Part shown: positions 1-9,822 of the stretch, one piece after another
How the letters are laid out: each line of letters begins with the position of its first letter
How positions within the stretch are numbered: the first letter of the stretch is position 1
NCBI RefSeq assembly: GCF_016583575.1
Contig: NZ_NRRG01000010.1
Location: 45,432-109,431, forward strand
Length of the DNA: 64,000 nt
Reading direction: 5' to 3'
DNA from: Thiocystis violacea
GTDB taxonomy: Bacteria; Pseudomonadota; Gammaproteobacteria; Chromatiales; Chromatiaceae
Position numbers and translations under genes: made by a program
Notes under the pieces: model-generated
Seen by the model: only the letters and a program-made list of their open reading frames with translations
Told to the model about the DNA's origin: nothing
Database searches by the model: none

Positions 1-2
1 CC

Positions 3-545
3 TACAAGTTCGGCGTCGCCGCCGACACGCCAAGACGCACCCTCGCGCAAGCCATGGAAGGGGCCGATGTCTTCATTGGGGTGTCGGGTCCGGATCTGGT
101 CGCACCGGGCATGCTGGCCGCCATGGCGCCTCGCCCGGTTGTGTTCGCCCTCTCCAATCCGGTTCCCGAGATCCGTCCGTCGCTGGCGATGGAGATCCGT
201 GATGACTTGATCATGGCGACCGGACGCTCGGATTATCCTAATCAGGTCAACAATGTGCTTGGTTTCCCTTTCATCTTTCGGGGCGCCCTGGACGTCCGGG
301 CCTCGCGCATCAACGAAGAGATGCAAGTCGCCGCCGTCGAGGCCTTGCGTACCCTCGCGCACGAGCCCATCCCATCGGAAGTACTGGAGATTTACGGACT
401 GAAGGACTTGCGGTTCGGTCCTGATTACATCATTCCGAAGCCATTCGATCCTCGGCTTCGCGAGCGCGTTCCGAGCGCCGTCGCTCGGGCCGCCATAGCG
501 AGCGGGGTTGCCAGGATTTCGGAGTCCACTGGGCGGGCCATATGA
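3..545 (+). CDS. NAD(P)-dependent malic enzyme, C-terminal part
   Basis: This is the last 180 residues of a malic enzyme (oxidative decarboxylation of malate to pyruvate); the reading frame is open to the left window edge. The visible piece includes the end of the Rossmann-type domain, with [13 protein letters not shown] and the SNPVPE segment that contacts the cofactor, then the family's [18 protein letters not shown] segment. It lies 98 bp before malate dehydrogenase on the same strand, so the two may share a transcript that handles malate. The N-terminal catalytic part lies outside the window, so cofactor preference cannot be judged. Family assignment is firm. Confidence 0.93.
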   Translation, partial: YKFGVAADTPRRTLAQAMEGADVFIGVSGPDLVAPGMLAAMAPRPVVFALSNPVPEIRPSLAMEIRDDLIMATGRSDYPNQVNNVLGFPFIFRGALDVRASRINEEMQVAAVEALRTLAHEPIPSEVLEIYGLKDLRFGPDYIIPKPFDPRLRERVPSAVARAAIASGVARISESTGRAI

Positions 546-643
546 TCGACCGGAGGCTCGGATAGACGACTGTCCTCGCAATCACTTCTCGATGCCGTGG
601 GTTTCCGACGGAACCAACCATCCTTGACCGGAGGAGTGGAGAC

Positions 644-1576
644 GTGAAGAAGATCAGCATCGTAGGCGCGGGCCGGGTCGGCGAAACCACGGCCCAGATT
701 CTCGCCGAAGAGGAGTATTGCCGGGAAATCGCCCTGTTCGACGTGCGCGAGGACGTGCCGGACGGCGTCGCGCTGGATATCCTCCAGGCCGCGCCTTTTT
801 TCAAGTTCGACTGCCTGGTGCGCGGCGGCAACGATCCCGAGATCCTGCGCGATTCCGAACTGGTGATCATCACGGCCGGCTTTCCCCGCAAACCGGGGAT
901 GTCGCGCGCGGACGTCCTGGAGAGCAATGTCCGCATCATCGACGAGGTCACCGATCACATCCTGGCCTTCGCGCCGGAGGCCATGATCCTGATGGTCTCC
1001 AATCCGGTCGATACCCTGACCTATCGCGCCGCTCGACGCACCGGCTGGCCGCGCGGGCGCGTGTTCGGACAGGCCGGCGTTCTGGATGCCTCCCGCATGG
1101 CGGCCTTCATCGCCCAGGAAACGGGCTTCTCCGCCCTGGACATCACGACCATGGTGCTGGGCGGTCACGGCGATACCATGGTTCCGGTCCCGCGATTCTG
1201 CACGATCAACGGCATCCCCATTTCCCATTTTCTGTCGGAAGAACGCATCGAGGCGATCAACGAGCGAACCCGCACGGGAGGCGCGGAAATCCTCGCCCTG
1301 CGCAAGAACTCCAGCGCCTATGACGCCCCAGGCGCGGCCGTCGCCACCATGGTGGATGCGATCGTCAACGACCGCGGACGGCTGCTACCCTGCGTGGCCT
1401 TGCTCGATGGCGAATACGGCGAGACCGATATCGCCATGGGCGTCCCCTGCGTACTTGGCGAACAGGGCATCAAATCGATCGTCGAACTCGATCTCAACGC
1501 GCGAGAACGGGCGGATTTCGACCAATCCGTCGTCGCCGTGCGCGCGGAGATCGAGCGTTTGACGGATATCCACTAG
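644..1576 (+). CDS. mdh: malate dehydrogenase (LDH-like type)
   Basis: Reversible NAD-dependent malate/oxaloacetate dehydrogenase of the TCA cycle, cytoplasmic, 310 residues. The N-terminus has the dinucleotide-binding GAGRVG motif (residues 8-13) and an acidic residue at the end of the second strand (LFDV). The mid-protein GGHGDTM holds the catalytic histidine, and SNPVDTLT is the usual loop after the NAD domain. The sequence belongs to the lactate-dehydrogenase-like MDH group rather than the E. coli type. The GTG start at 644 is chosen because GGAGGAG lies 8-14 bases upstream and the Rossmann motif follows at once. It sits between malic enzyme and citrate synthase. Confidence 0.93.
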   Translation: MKKISIVGAGRVGETTAQILAEEEYCREIALFDVREDVPDGVALDILQAAPFFKFDCLVRGGNDPEILRDSELVIITAGFPRKPGMSRADVLESNVRIIDEVTDHILAFAPEAMILMVSNPVDTLTYRAARRTGWPRGRVFGQAGVLDASRMAAFIAQETGFSALDITTMVLGGHGDTMVPVPRFCTINGIPISHFLSEERIEAINERTRTGGAEILALRKNSSAYDAPGAAVATMVDAIVNDRGRLLPCVALLDGEYGETDIAMGVPCVLGEQGIKSIVELDLNARERADFDQSVVAVRAEIERLTDIH

Positions 1577-1778
1577 GGCGCCGGACAGGCGTCGATCCAG
1601 ATCGTCAGGGCCAGCGGCGTTCGGAGTACGCCGGCCCTATCCCGCGCGATAGCCGGGCCAGGATGGCGAGTTTTCGCTTTATCGCCGTCTTACGAACATA
1701 ATCCCCGACTCGATCATCAACAGGCACCGTTCGACGAGGGGGTGACATCCGTTGAACGGATTGGCCAGGAGCGAGCTT

Positions 1779-3074
1779 ATGACGAACGAAACCATCACCG
1801 TCATCAACAACGCCACCGGCGAGAGGCACGATTTCCCGCTTCGGCAAGGCACCCTGGGGCCGGCCGCCGTGGATATCTCGTCGCTGTATAAGGAAGCCGG
1901 TTTCTTTACCTACGATCCGGGCTTCATGTCGACGGCCAGTTGCAACAGCAGCATCACCTTCATCGACGGCGAGGAGGGGGTGCTTCTCTATCGCGGCTAT
2001 CCGATCGATCAATTGGCCACCAAGGCGAGTTTTCTCGAGGTCGCCTACCTGCTGCTCTACGGCGATCTGCCCGACGAGAAAGCCCTGGTCAGCTTCGAGA
2101 AGATGATCATGCATCACACCATGCTCAACGAGAACCTGAAGAATTTTCTCGACGGGTTCCACTACGACGCCCACCCGATGTCGATATTGGTCGGTGTCGT
2201 CGGCTCCCTGTCGGCCTTCTATCACGACTCATTGAGCGTCAATGATCCGAGACACCGCGAGATCTCGGCCCACCGCCTGATCGCCAAGCTGCCGACCATC
2301 GCCGCCGCGGCCTATAAGCACAGCGTTGGCGAGCCCATCATGTACCCGCGCAACGACCTGCGTTACTGCGCCAATTTTCTCCAGATGATGTTCGCCACGC
2401 CCTGCGAGGCTTACAAGCCGGGCTTGATCGCCGAGAAGGCGATGAATCTCCTCTTCATCCTTCACGCGGATCACGAGCAGAACGCCAGTACCTCGACGGT
2501 GCGCCTGGCGGCCAGCTCGGGGGCGAATCCCTTCGCCTGCGTCGCGGCCGGCATCGCCTCGCTGTGGGGCCCCGCGCACGGCGGCGCCAACGAGGCGGTG
2601 CTGGACATGCTGCTGGAGATCGGCGATGTCAAGAATGTCCAGCGTTACATCGAAAAGGCCAAGGACAAGGACGACCCATTCCGTCTGATGGGCTTCGGGC
2701 ACCGGGTCTACAAGAATTACGATCCGCGCGCCAAGATCATCCGCGAGGTCTGTCATCAGGTTCTGGAAGAGCTGGCCGACGCCAATAATCCGCTGTTCGA
2801 GTTGGCGATGGAACTGGAGGCAATCGCGCTGAGCGACGAGTATTTCGTCGAGCGTAAGCTGTACCCGAACGTGGACTTCTATTCCGGCATCATCTATCAG
2901 GCACTCGGGATTCCGCGCAATATGTTCACCGTGATGTTCGCGGTCGCACGCACGGTGGGCTGGGTCTCGCACTGGATGGAGATGATGTCGGATTCCAACA
3001 ACCGCATCGGCCGGCCCAGACAGATCTACCGCGGACCGAGCCAGCGCGACTATCTGCCGATCTCGAAACGCTAG
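1779..3074 (+). CDS. gltA: citrate synthase (type II, hexameric family)
   Basis: Condenses acetyl-CoA with oxaloacetate at the entry of the TCA cycle; 431 residues, close to the 427 of the E. coli enzyme. Visible signatures are [11 protein letters not shown], the [11 protein letters not shown] segment with a catalytic His, and [15 protein letters not shown] with the second active-site His. The catalytic Asp lies in the NVDFYSGI region. The ATG at 1779 is preferred over an in-frame TTG at 1752 because AGGAG (1767-1771) sits 7 bases before it. The stop overlaps the stop of the convergent gene on a shared CTAG (3071-3074). Confidence 0.96.
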   Translation: MTNETITVINNATGERHDFPLRQGTLGPAAVDISSLYKEAGFFTYDPGFMSTASCNSSITFIDGEEGVLLYRGYPIDQLATKASFLEVAYLLLYGDLPDEKALVSFEKMIMHHTMLNENLKNFLDGFHYDAHPMSILVGVVGSLSAFYHDSLSVNDPRHREISAHRLIAKLPTIAAAAYKHSVGEPIMYPRNDLRYCANFLQMMFATPCEAYKPGLIAEKAMNLLFILHADHEQNASTSTVRLAASSGANPFACVAAGIASLWGPAHGGANEAVLDMLLEIGDVKNVQRYIEKAKDKDDPFRLMGFGHRVYKNYDPRAKIIREVCHQVLEELADANNPLFELAMELEAIALSDEYFVERKLYPNVDFYSGIIYQALGIPRNMFTVMFAVARTVGWVSHWMEMMSDSNNRIGRPRQIYRGPSQRDYLPISKR

Positions 3075-3685
3075 CCGGGATCCGCTTCCGAGAGCATCCG
3101 CTCCACCTCCGCGAGGTCGGCGCCCAGTCGCGGTCTGTCAGTGATGGGATCCAGGGGCGGATGCCGGCGCGCGCGCGCCGGCAGTACGATGAGTTCGAAT
3201 GGCGTCTCGCCGGCCATGAAACGAAATGCCGGGTGAGTGCCGCGCTGGCCGCCGGAATAGCGCAGAGCACGCTCGGCTTCCCGCCAGGGAATCCGCTTCT
3301 CGGCCAAGACGAAGAGCACATCCTCGGGGCGATCGGCGAATAGAAACAGCTCGACGCCGCCGTGCCGATCGCCCACTCCCATCAGGACCGAGCCGATCAG
3401 CCGGGGGTGGAAATCCTCGAACATCCGCATCGCCTGGACGGCCTCGCGCCGGAGCGTCTGACTTTCGCGCGCCTGGGCCGATCCCAGGAACAGCCGGCGC
3501 TGCGTCAGCACCGCGTCCCGGATCACTTCGTTGGATGGCCAGTGTCGCCGGTCGAGGACGCCGGTCCGCTCGGCCGCCTTACGCCGCGCCGACTCGAAAT
3601 CGGGCAACGCCTGCTCGACCATGATCCGGGCGGCCTCGTAAGCCAGGCGTTCCTTCATCACACTCGAACGGTCGCGCCCAGACAT
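3071..3685 (-). CDS. conserved nucleotidyltransferase-like protein
   Basis: A 204-residue soluble protein with no signal peptide or membrane segment. The central part ([19 protein letters not shown], about residues 100-118) resembles the GS...D-x-E/D core of minimal nucleotidyltransferases, and conserved uncharacterised proteins of this kind occur in proteobacteria. An N-terminal helical half ([22 protein letters not shown]) precedes it, and [16 protein letters not shown] follows it. The core acidic pair is incomplete, with Gly-Gly before Val-Glu, so catalysis is uncertain. It runs against gltA with overlapping stop codons. No partner gene is adjacent, so a toxin-antitoxin role is not supported. 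Confidence 0.6.
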   Translation of the reverse strand: MSGRDRSSVMKERLAYEAARIMVEQALPDFESARRKAAERTGVLDRRHWPSNEVIRDAVLTQRRLFLGSAQARESQTLRREAVQAMRMFEDFHPRLIGSVLMGVGDRHGGVELFLFADRPEDVLFVLAEKRIPWREAERALRYSGGQRGTHPAFRFMAGETPFELIVLPARARRHPPLDPITDRPRLGADLAEVERMLSEADPG

Positions 3686-4189
3686 CTGAAGATTTCCTCC
3701 GCTGTCGATGTTCGTTCACGGCCCCATGACGATCACGAATGGACCAGGGCATCCGACCCGCCGGCCTTCCGATGGCCGAGGCCCTGAATGTAACGACGGA
3801 GACCGCTTCCGGGATTCCAGACTCATCGCGGGACTAGCACGACACCTCGTCGATGTGGCTATAATGGATCGCAGCTTTTCCTAGCCGTTATACCCTAGGG
3901 TGTTAGGGCGAAAGGGATCACATGGAGATCGAGGAATTGAATCAGGGAAGCGAACCCATGATCCCTAGTCTACCGAGCCAGCAACGGCCGCGCCAATCCC
4001 CGCACCCCACGACCGCGATCGTCTCCGCCGTCTCGCTCGACCGACTCCGCGGAGACCAATGCCTGGCACGCAGAATGGAGGCTACCGCATCATGTTCCTT
4101 ACGCCATCGGCAATCTTTGGTATCTTTCGAGGCCGGCACGCGAATCCAGATCACTTACTCCGCGACGGGTACGGCCCAGCGAGATAACT
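3686..4189. other. intergenic region before the pilus operon
   Basis: About 500 bp without a convincing gene. It holds a TATAAT hexamer on the + strand (3860-3865) with only a weak -35, and a perfect 10 bp palindrome ACCCTAGGGT (3892-3901). Either could belong to the pilM promoter region. A 97-residue open frame at 3922-4215 overlaps the pilM start and has no family-like composition, so it is not called. A penicillin-binding protein gene often diverges from pilM in gammaproteobacteria (established knowledge); it is absent here. Confidence 0.5.
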
Positions 4190-5263
4190 ATGTTTGGTCT
4201 CACTCGCAAGAATAGCCCCCTGTTGGGCATCGATATCAGCTCGACGGCCATCAAGCTGGTCGAACTCTCCCGGACATTGGGATCGCAGGCGACGCATTTT
4301 CGCGTCGAGCACTATGCGATCGAGCCTCTTCCGGCGAACGCCGTCGTGGAAAAGAAGATCGCCGAACCGGAGGCGGTGGGTCTGTGCATCCGCAAGGCCT
4401 TGAGCAAGGCGGGAACCAAGAACAAGCGAGTCGCCATCGCGGTGGCGGGGTCGGCGGTCATCACCAAGGTGATCACGCTACCGGCGAACCTCACGGATGC
4501 CGAGATGGAGAACCAGATCCAGCTCGAGGCCGATCAGTACATCCCCTACCCGTTGGAGGAAGTCAATCTCGACTTCAACGTCATCGGCCCGTCCCAGAAC
4601 AGTCCGGAGCTGGTCGATGTACTGCTGGCGGCCTCGCGGCGGGAGAACGTGGATGACCGTGTGAGCGCCCTCGATATCGCCGGCCTGGAGGCCATCGTGG
4701 TCGACGTGGAAGCCTACGCCATGGAGAACGCCTGCTCGCTCCTGCAGCGTGGAAAGCCGGACGAACGGACCACCCAGATCACCGCCGTGGTGGACGTGGG
4801 CGCCTCGACGACAACGCTCCACGTTCTGAACAAGGGCCAGATCATTTATACCCGCGAGCAGAATTTCGGGGGTCGGCAACTGAAGGAAGAGGTTCAGCGC
4901 CGCTATAGCCTGACGAGCGAGCAGGCGACACAGCAGATACTCGATGGCGACGTCGCGGAAAATTACGAAATCGACGTCCTGAATCCTTTCAAGGAAGCCC
5001 TGGCCCAGCAGATCGGTCGGGCGCTCCAGTTCTTCTACTCGGGCACGACCTTCAACAAGGTCGATCAGATCCTCCTGGCCGGAGGCCCCGCGAGCATTCC
5101 AAGGATCGACGCACTCGTGGAGGACCGGCTGAAGATCCCCACCATGGTCGCCAATCCGTTCGACCAGATGTCGCTCTCACCGGACATCAAGTCCCAGCAA
5201 CTCATGCGCGAGGCTCCCGCGATGATGGTCGCGGTCGGCCTTGCCCTGCGAGGGTTCGATTAG
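4190..5263 (+). CDS. pilM: type IV pilus inner-membrane platform protein PilM
   Basis: Cytoplasmic actin-like ATPase-fold protein of 357 residues that binds the N-terminus of PilN and links the pilus motor to the envelope complex. Sequence signs are the opening LLGIDISSTAIKLVEL (first phosphate-binding loop), VVDVGASTTTLHVL (second phosphate loop), ILLAGGPASIPR (adenosine motif) and a C-terminus ending in a hydrophobic VAVGLALRGFD. It is first in a tight operon, and pilN begins directly after its stop codon. The ATG at 4190 gives the standard length; only a weak GAG-type ribosome site precedes it. Confidence 0.96.
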   Translation: MFGLTRKNSPLLGIDISSTAIKLVELSRTLGSQATHFRVEHYAIEPLPANAVVEKKIAEPEAVGLCIRKALSKAGTKNKRVAIAVAGSAVITKVITLPANLTDAEMENQIQLEADQYIPYPLEEVNLDFNVIGPSQNSPELVDVLLAASRRENVDDRVSALDIAGLEAIVVDVEAYAMENACSLLQRGKPDERTTQITAVVDVGASTTTLHVLNKGQIIYTREQNFGGRQLKEEVQRRYSLTSEQATQQILDGDVAENYEIDVLNPFKEALAQQIGRALQFFYSGTTFNKVDQILLAGGPASIPRIDALVEDRLKIPTMVANPFDQMSLSPDIKSQQLMREAPAMMVAVGLALRGFD

Positions 5264-5881
5264 ATGGCGCGCATCAACCTACTCCCCTGGCGCGAAGCCG
5301 CGCGCCAGCAACGCAAGCAGGATTTTCTGGTCGCCGGGGGAATCGCGCTGGGCGTGGCTCTCGCGTTCGCGGTGCTGACGCATTTCTACTTCGAGGACCG
5401 GATCAGCGGCCAGCAGGCCAGGAACCGATACATCCAGACCGAAATCGCCGGTCTCGATCGCAAGATCAAGGAAATCCAGGAGCTGGAGAAAACCAAAGCC
5501 GACCTCCTGGCACGCATGGAGATCATTCAGCGGCTCCAGAAGAGTCGTCCGGAGATCGTGCGGCTGTTCGATGAACTGGTGACCGCCATACCGGAGGGCG
5601 TCTATCTGACCAAGCTCGAGCAGACCGGCAAATCCATCGTGCTGGAGGGACGAGCCCAGTCGAATGCGCGTGTCTCGGCCTTCATGGGTCGGATCGAGGG
5701 CTCTAAAGCGATCGGTAAGCCCCGACTGATGTTAATCGAGAACAAGGACAAGACAGGCACCGGCCTCAGCCATTTCCGCCTCTCTTTCGACCAGGTCAGC
5801 CAAAGCGCGGAAAACGAGGCGGAAGCGTCCGCGAAACCGGCGGCACGCAAACCAGCGCCTAAGGCCAAGGCCAAGACCTAA
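5264..5881 (+). CDS. pilN: type IV pilus assembly protein PilN
   Basis: Bitopic inner-membrane protein of 205 residues. The N-terminal INLLPWRE motif (residues 4-11) is the conserved PilM-docking peptide. A single membrane helix follows (about 24-43), then a periplasmic coiled-coil and a small ferredoxin-like domain that pairs with PilO. The C-terminal tail is rich in Ala, Lys and Pro (AKPAARKPAPKAKAK). The start codon directly abuts the pilM stop codon, suggesting coupled translation. Confidence 0.95.
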   Translation: MARINLLPWREAARQQRKQDFLVAGGIALGVALAFAVLTHFYFEDRISGQQARNRYIQTEIAGLDRKIKEIQELEKTKADLLARMEIIQRLQKSRPEIVRLFDELVTAIPEGVYLTKLEQTGKSIVLEGRAQSNARVSAFMGRIEGSKAIGKPRLMLIENKDKTGTGLSHFRLSFDQVSQSAENEAEASAKPAARKPAPKAKAKT

Positions 5882-5927
5882 CCTGTCTCCAAGGTGAGGC
5901 ACCAAGCAATCCGAACGGGATCGGCTC

Positions 5928-6542
5928 ATGGACCTGAATGAACTCAACCAACTCGATCTGAACAGCTTCGGTGAGTGGCCGACGCCGGTTAAGGCGGTCG
6001 CCATCCTGCTGGCCTGTCTCGCGGTCGGGGGCTTGACCTATTACCTCGACACCAAGGATCAGCGCGACCGACTCGCGCGCGAGCAGACCAGCGAGCAGGA
6101 GTTGCGCTCCACCCTCGAGGTGAAGCAGCAGAAAGCGGCGAATCTGGAAGCCTATCGTAATCAGCTCGCGGAGATGAAGGAATCATTCGGCGCCATGCTG
6201 CGGCAGTTGCCCAATCGGACCGAGGTCGCCTCCCTGCTCGTCGACGTGTCTCAGACGGGGCTGGCGAATGGACTGGAATTCGAGCTTTTCCAACCCGAGA
6301 GCGAGCTCGGGAAGGATTTTTACGCCGAACTTCCCATCCGCATCAAGGTGAATGGCACCTACCATGATTTCGGTCGCTTCATCAGCGGGCTGGCCGCGCT
6401 GCCGCGCATCGTGACCATCCATGACGTGCAAATCGTCGGTGCCGGTAGCAAGTCGCCGACACAAGCGCCCGCGGACGAGAAGCTGGCCCTCCAGGCGACT
6501 GTCAAGACCTATCGCTATCTGGATGAGGAGACGGCTCAATGA
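5928..6542 (+). CDS. pilO: type IV pilus assembly protein PilO
   Basis: A 204-residue inner-membrane partner of PilN in the alignment subcomplex. It has an N-terminal DLNELNQLDLNSFGEWP segment, one membrane helix (about residues 22-42), a coiled-coil (REQTSEQELRSTLEVKQQKA), and a periplasmic domain with the typical GTYHDFGRFISGLAALPRIV stretch. There are 46 bp between pilN and this gene. The stop overlaps the pilP start (ATGA at 6539-6542). Confidence 0.95.
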   Translation: MDLNELNQLDLNSFGEWPTPVKAVAILLACLAVGGLTYYLDTKDQRDRLAREQTSEQELRSTLEVKQQKAANLEAYRNQLAEMKESFGAMLRQLPNRTEVASLLVDVSQTGLANGLEFELFQPESELGKDFYAELPIRIKVNGTYHDFGRFISGLAALPRIVTIHDVQIVGAGSKSPTQAPADEKLALQATVKTYRYLDEETAQ

Positions 6543-7069
6543 GACGTCGTCGGAATATGCAGCAACTCGCGTGGCTCCTTCCCGTCTTCGCACTCGCCGG
6601 ATGCGGCGGCGACAACATGGGAGATCTCGAGACCTATGTCCAGACCGTCAAGGCACGGCCTCCAGGTCCGATCGAGCCATTGCCCGAGATCCAGCCGGTC
6701 GACACCTTTGTCTACGAGCCGGGCGAGCGGCGTAACCCCTTCATGCCGGACGCTCAAACGGCTCCGGATGAGGAGGTCGCGCTCGACAATGGGCTGGCTC
6801 CCGACCAGACGCGCCGGAAGGAAGAGCTTGAAAGCTATCCGCTGGATTCCCTTCGCATGGTTGGAACCCTTGAGCTTGAGAATGCTCGCTGGGGGTTGAT
6901 CCGGACCAAGGAGGGGATTCTGCATCGCGTCAAGGTCGGTAACTACCTGGGACAGAATAACGGCCGGATCACCGTGATCGGGCAAGACGCGATCCAGTTG
7001 ACTGAAATCGTCTCCGATGCGCCTGGCCAATGGCGCGAACGCGCGGCCACGGTTGCGCTGACCCAATGA
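6539..7069 (+). CDS. pilP: type IV pilus lipoprotein PilP
   Basis: Inner-membrane-anchored lipoprotein of 176 residues that bridges PilN/PilO to the secretin PilQ. The N-terminus MRRRRN is followed by a hydrophobic stretch and the lipobox LAGC (about residue 21). The family's RRNPFMPD segment sits near residue 62. The C-terminal beta domain (MVGTLELENARWGLIRTKEG, then HRVKVGNYLGQNNGRI) is the HR-type fold also seen in GspC. It overlaps pilO by four bases. Confidence 0.95.
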   Translation: MRRRRNMQQLAWLLPVFALAGCGGDNMGDLETYVQTVKARPPGPIEPLPEIQPVDTFVYEPGERRNPFMPDAQTAPDEEVALDNGLAPDQTRRKEELESYPLDSLRMVGTLELENARWGLIRTKEGILHRVKVGNYLGQNNGRITVIGQDAIQLTEIVSDAPGQWRERAATVALTQ

Positions 7070-7089
7070 TCCGTGGAGGGAAGACTGCG

Positions 7090-9471
7090 ATGAACAGCCC
7101 ATACCAAAGAGGCCGGCTGGCCAGGCCGTGCCCCAGGCTGAAAACCCAAGCCCTGGCATTCGCGGGACGCCTGGGGTGGACCGCCATGCTCTTGGCCCTG
7201 GTGATGCCGGCGTGGGCCACGGATCTACAGAATGTCCAGTTCGCCGCGCTTCCTGGCGGTCAGGTCGAAATTCAGTTGAACCTGACCGGACCCGTTTCCA
7301 CGCCCGAGACCTTCGCCACCGAGTCCCCCGCTCGCATCGCCATGGATTTTCCGGGCGTGACCAGCCAGCTCGAAGGCAAATCGGTGCCCATCGGAATCGG
7401 AGCGGTTCACAGCCTGGTCGCCGTCGAGGCCAGCGATCGGACCCGCGTGGTGCTCAATCTCACCGATCCGGTTCCCTACGAGGTCAGCGCCTCCGGTAAC
7501 CGGGTGACGATCAAGGTGGCGAATCAGAGCAAGGCCGCCGTTGTAGCGCCCGCGCCGCCTCCGCCCCCGGTCGAGGCTCCCCCGACACAGGCCGCCGCCC
7601 AACAAGCCGGCGCGGCCGAGCCTCCCGCTTGGAGCTATCCAGCCCAGGCCCGCCGGGCCGCCGGGACCGGACCCGCCGTGCGTGACATCGATTTTCGTCG
7701 CGGCTCCAGTGGCGAGGGTCGGGTCATGATCCGGCTGCCAAGTTCCAATACGCGGGTGGCCGTGCGCGAGCAGGCCAGCCGAGTCTATGTGGATCTCTAC
7801 GAGACATCCCTGCCGCAGCGGCTGTTCCGCCGACTCGACGTGATCGATTTCGCCACTCCGGTGACGGCCGTCGAATCGCGGCCCAATGGAGGCAACGTGG
7901 AAATCGAGGTCCAGACCGAGGGGGATTTCGATTACATGGCCTACCAGACCGACGAAATGTTCACCCTCGATTTCCGGCCCTTGACGCCGGCCGAGAAGGA
8001 AGATATCGCCAGGCAAAAGGTCGTTTATGAAGGCGACCGACTCTCGCTGAATTTCCAGGATATCGAGGTGCGCGCGGTTCTTCAGGTGCTGGCCGACTTC
8101 ACCGATCTGAATCTCGTGGCCAGCGACAGCGTACAGGGAAACATCACCCTGCGTCTGAAGAACGTGCCCTGGGATCAGGCCCTGGACATCATTCTCAAGA
8201 CAAAGGGTTTGGCGATGCGCCAGAACGGAAACGTCGTCATGGTGGCACCCGCGCAGGAACTCGCGGCTCAGGAACAGCTTGAGATGGAGTCCAACGCAAA
8301 GATCGAGGAGTTGGCCCCACTTCGCACCGAGTTCATCCAGATCAACTATGCCAAGGCATCGGAGATAGCCGCCGTCCTGAAAGGAACGATCAGCCTGGCC
8401 AGTGCTGTAAAAGCGATAACGCCGAGCACATCGCGATCGCCCGGAGCCAGTGGCCGCTCTGGCTCGACACCCAGCCTACCGGACGGTGCGGCTGGTTCCG
8501 GCCGAGTGCAGGGGGTTATGTCGCCTCGTGGCTCGGTTACCTTCGATGATCGTACTAACACGCTGATCGTGCAGGACACCTTGGCGAATCTTGAGGAAAT
8601 CCGCCGAGTCATCGGTTTACTCGACGTGCCGGTTCGCCAAGTCATGATCGAGTCCCGAGTCGTCATCGCGAATAACAGTTTCGCACGCGACCTGGGTGTC
8701 CGCTTCGGTGTTTCCGGCTCCATGGGATCCTTCAAGGACAACGAGCTCCTAATTGGTGGCGGCCAGGACGGAAACAACGCGGTCGGGGGCTATGATTCAG
8801 GTCCCTTTGGACTCAATACCGATACCGGAACCCGCTACAATTCGACCCTGACGGATGATGATGGCGACGCCACCCTTATCACCAACCTGCCCGCCAGCAC
8901 TCTCTTCAACCCATCCGGATCGATTGATTTCCTGATCGGCAAGGTAGGCTCCTATCTGATCCAGTTGGAACTCTCGGCCATGCAGCGCGAGGGCCGCGGT
9001 GAGATCGTTTCCAGTCCGCGGGTGATTACGTCCGACAAACATCAGGCGACCATCAAGGTTGGTCAGGAGATTCCCTACCAGGAGGCCACGGGCGAAGGCA
9101 ATGCCACCGTCTCCTTCAAGGAAGCGGTGCTCCAGCTCGATGTCACGCCCCAGATCACGCCCGACGATCGCATCATCATGGATCTGGAGGTCAACAAGGA
9201 CGCCCCCAACTACTCTCAAAGTGTGCTGGGTGTTCCGCCGGTCGACACCCGATCGGTCAAGACCAATGTCCTGGTCGACAATGGCGAGACGGTGGTGCTC
9301 GGCGGCGTCTTCGAGCGTGAAAAGACCTTCAGCAAGGAACAGGTGCCCTGGCTAGGAGACGTTCCGGTGTTGGGTCGTCTGTTCAAACAGGAGGCCCGCC
9401 AGGACACCAATTCCGAGCTGCTGATTTTCGTCACGCCCAAGATTCTGAAAACCGACGTCATTCAGCGCTGA
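7090..9471 (+). CDS. pilQ: type IV pilus secretin PilQ
   Basis: Outer-membrane secretin channel for the type IV pilus, 793 residues. It has a signal peptide (about 1-39, ending MPAWA), two peptidoglycan-binding AMIN domains (about 42-140 and 195-300) separated by a Pro/Ala-rich linker, N0 and N1 domains (LSLNFQDIEVRAVLQVLADF near 318), and the secretin barrel with VGQEIPYQE and a C-terminal LLIFVTPKIL. The ATG at 7090 is preferred to upstream in-frame starts at 7030 and 7066 because GGAGGG (7075-7080) precedes it and the signal peptide then begins properly. Ends the pilMNOPQ operon. Confidence 0.96.
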   Translation: MNSPYQRGRLARPCPRLKTQALAFAGRLGWTAMLLALVMPAWATDLQNVQFAALPGGQVEIQLNLTGPVSTPETFATESPARIAMDFPGVTSQLEGKSVPIGIGAVHSLVAVEASDRTRVVLNLTDPVPYEVSASGNRVTIKVANQSKAAVVAPAPPPPPVEAPPTQAAAQQAGAAEPPAWSYPAQARRAAGTGPAVRDIDFRRGSSGEGRVMIRLPSSNTRVAVREQASRVYVDLYETSLPQRLFRRLDVIDFATPVTAVESRPNGGNVEIEVQTEGDFDYMAYQTDEMFTLDFRPLTPAEKEDIARQKVVYEGDRLSLNFQDIEVRAVLQVLADFTDLNLVASDSVQGNITLRLKNVPWDQALDIILKTKGLAMRQNGNVVMVAPAQELAAQEQLEMESNAKIEELAPLRTEFIQINYAKASEIAAVLKGTISLASAVKAITPSTSRSPGASGRSGSTPSLPDGAAGSGRVQGVMSPRGSVTFDDRTNTLIVQDTLANLEEIRRVIGLLDVPVRQVMIESRVVIANNSFARDLGVRFGVSGSMGSFKDNELLIGGGQDGNNAVGGYDSGPFGLNTDTGTRYNSTLTDDDGDATLITNLPASTLFNPSGSIDFLIGKVGSYLIQLELSAMQREGRGEIVSSPRVITSDKHQATIKVGQEIPYQEATGEGNATVSFKEAVLQLDVTPQITPDDRIIMDLEVNKDAPNYSQSVLGVPPVDTRSVKTNVLVDNGETVVLGGVFEREKTFSKEQVPWLGDVPVLGRLFKQEARQDTNSELLIFVTPKILKTDVIQR

Positions 9472-9822
9472 CAGGCATGGCGAGACGCCCCCGGAAAACG
9501 GCAAGGGCGTCTCGCCGGAAGTCTTCCCACCCTCTGACTTCGCCTTCCAAGGACGGGATCGTCGAGGCGGAAAGGCTGTCACACAGGAGGCATCCCATCC
9601 CGGCACGAGGTTCCGAGATGGCGATCCGTCCCCAGGCGGTGACACAGGGTAGACCGGCAAGTCTTTGTACTATTTAGCGTCCATCGCACCCTTGCGGTTC
9701 GAGTCGCCGAATCCAGGGTCAAGTTCTAGCCGCTACCCATCACCGATTCAATCCGCCAAACGCGCGAGGGTCCGGGCCGACTGGCCTTGCCCAAGCGCTC
9801 AAAATCTGGCATACCTTTCGCC
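9472..9822. other. pilQ-aroK intergenic region with stem-loop
   Basis: A 10 bp perfect inverted repeat, CGAGACGCCC (9481-9490) and GGGCGTCTCG (9505-9514), begins nine bases after the pilQ stop. No T-tract follows, so it fits an RNA-stabilising hairpin or rho-dependent end better than an intrinsic terminator. I see no gene in the rest of the interval. Confidence 0.55.

Noticed and set aside
3071..3685. Toxin-antitoxin nucleotidyltransferase (MNT/HEPN type)
   Set aside because: No partner gene adjacent and the protein is longer than minimal MNT antitoxins.
3922..4215. 97-residue frame upstream of pilM
   Set aside because: Overlaps the pilM start, has no ribosome site or family-like sequence.
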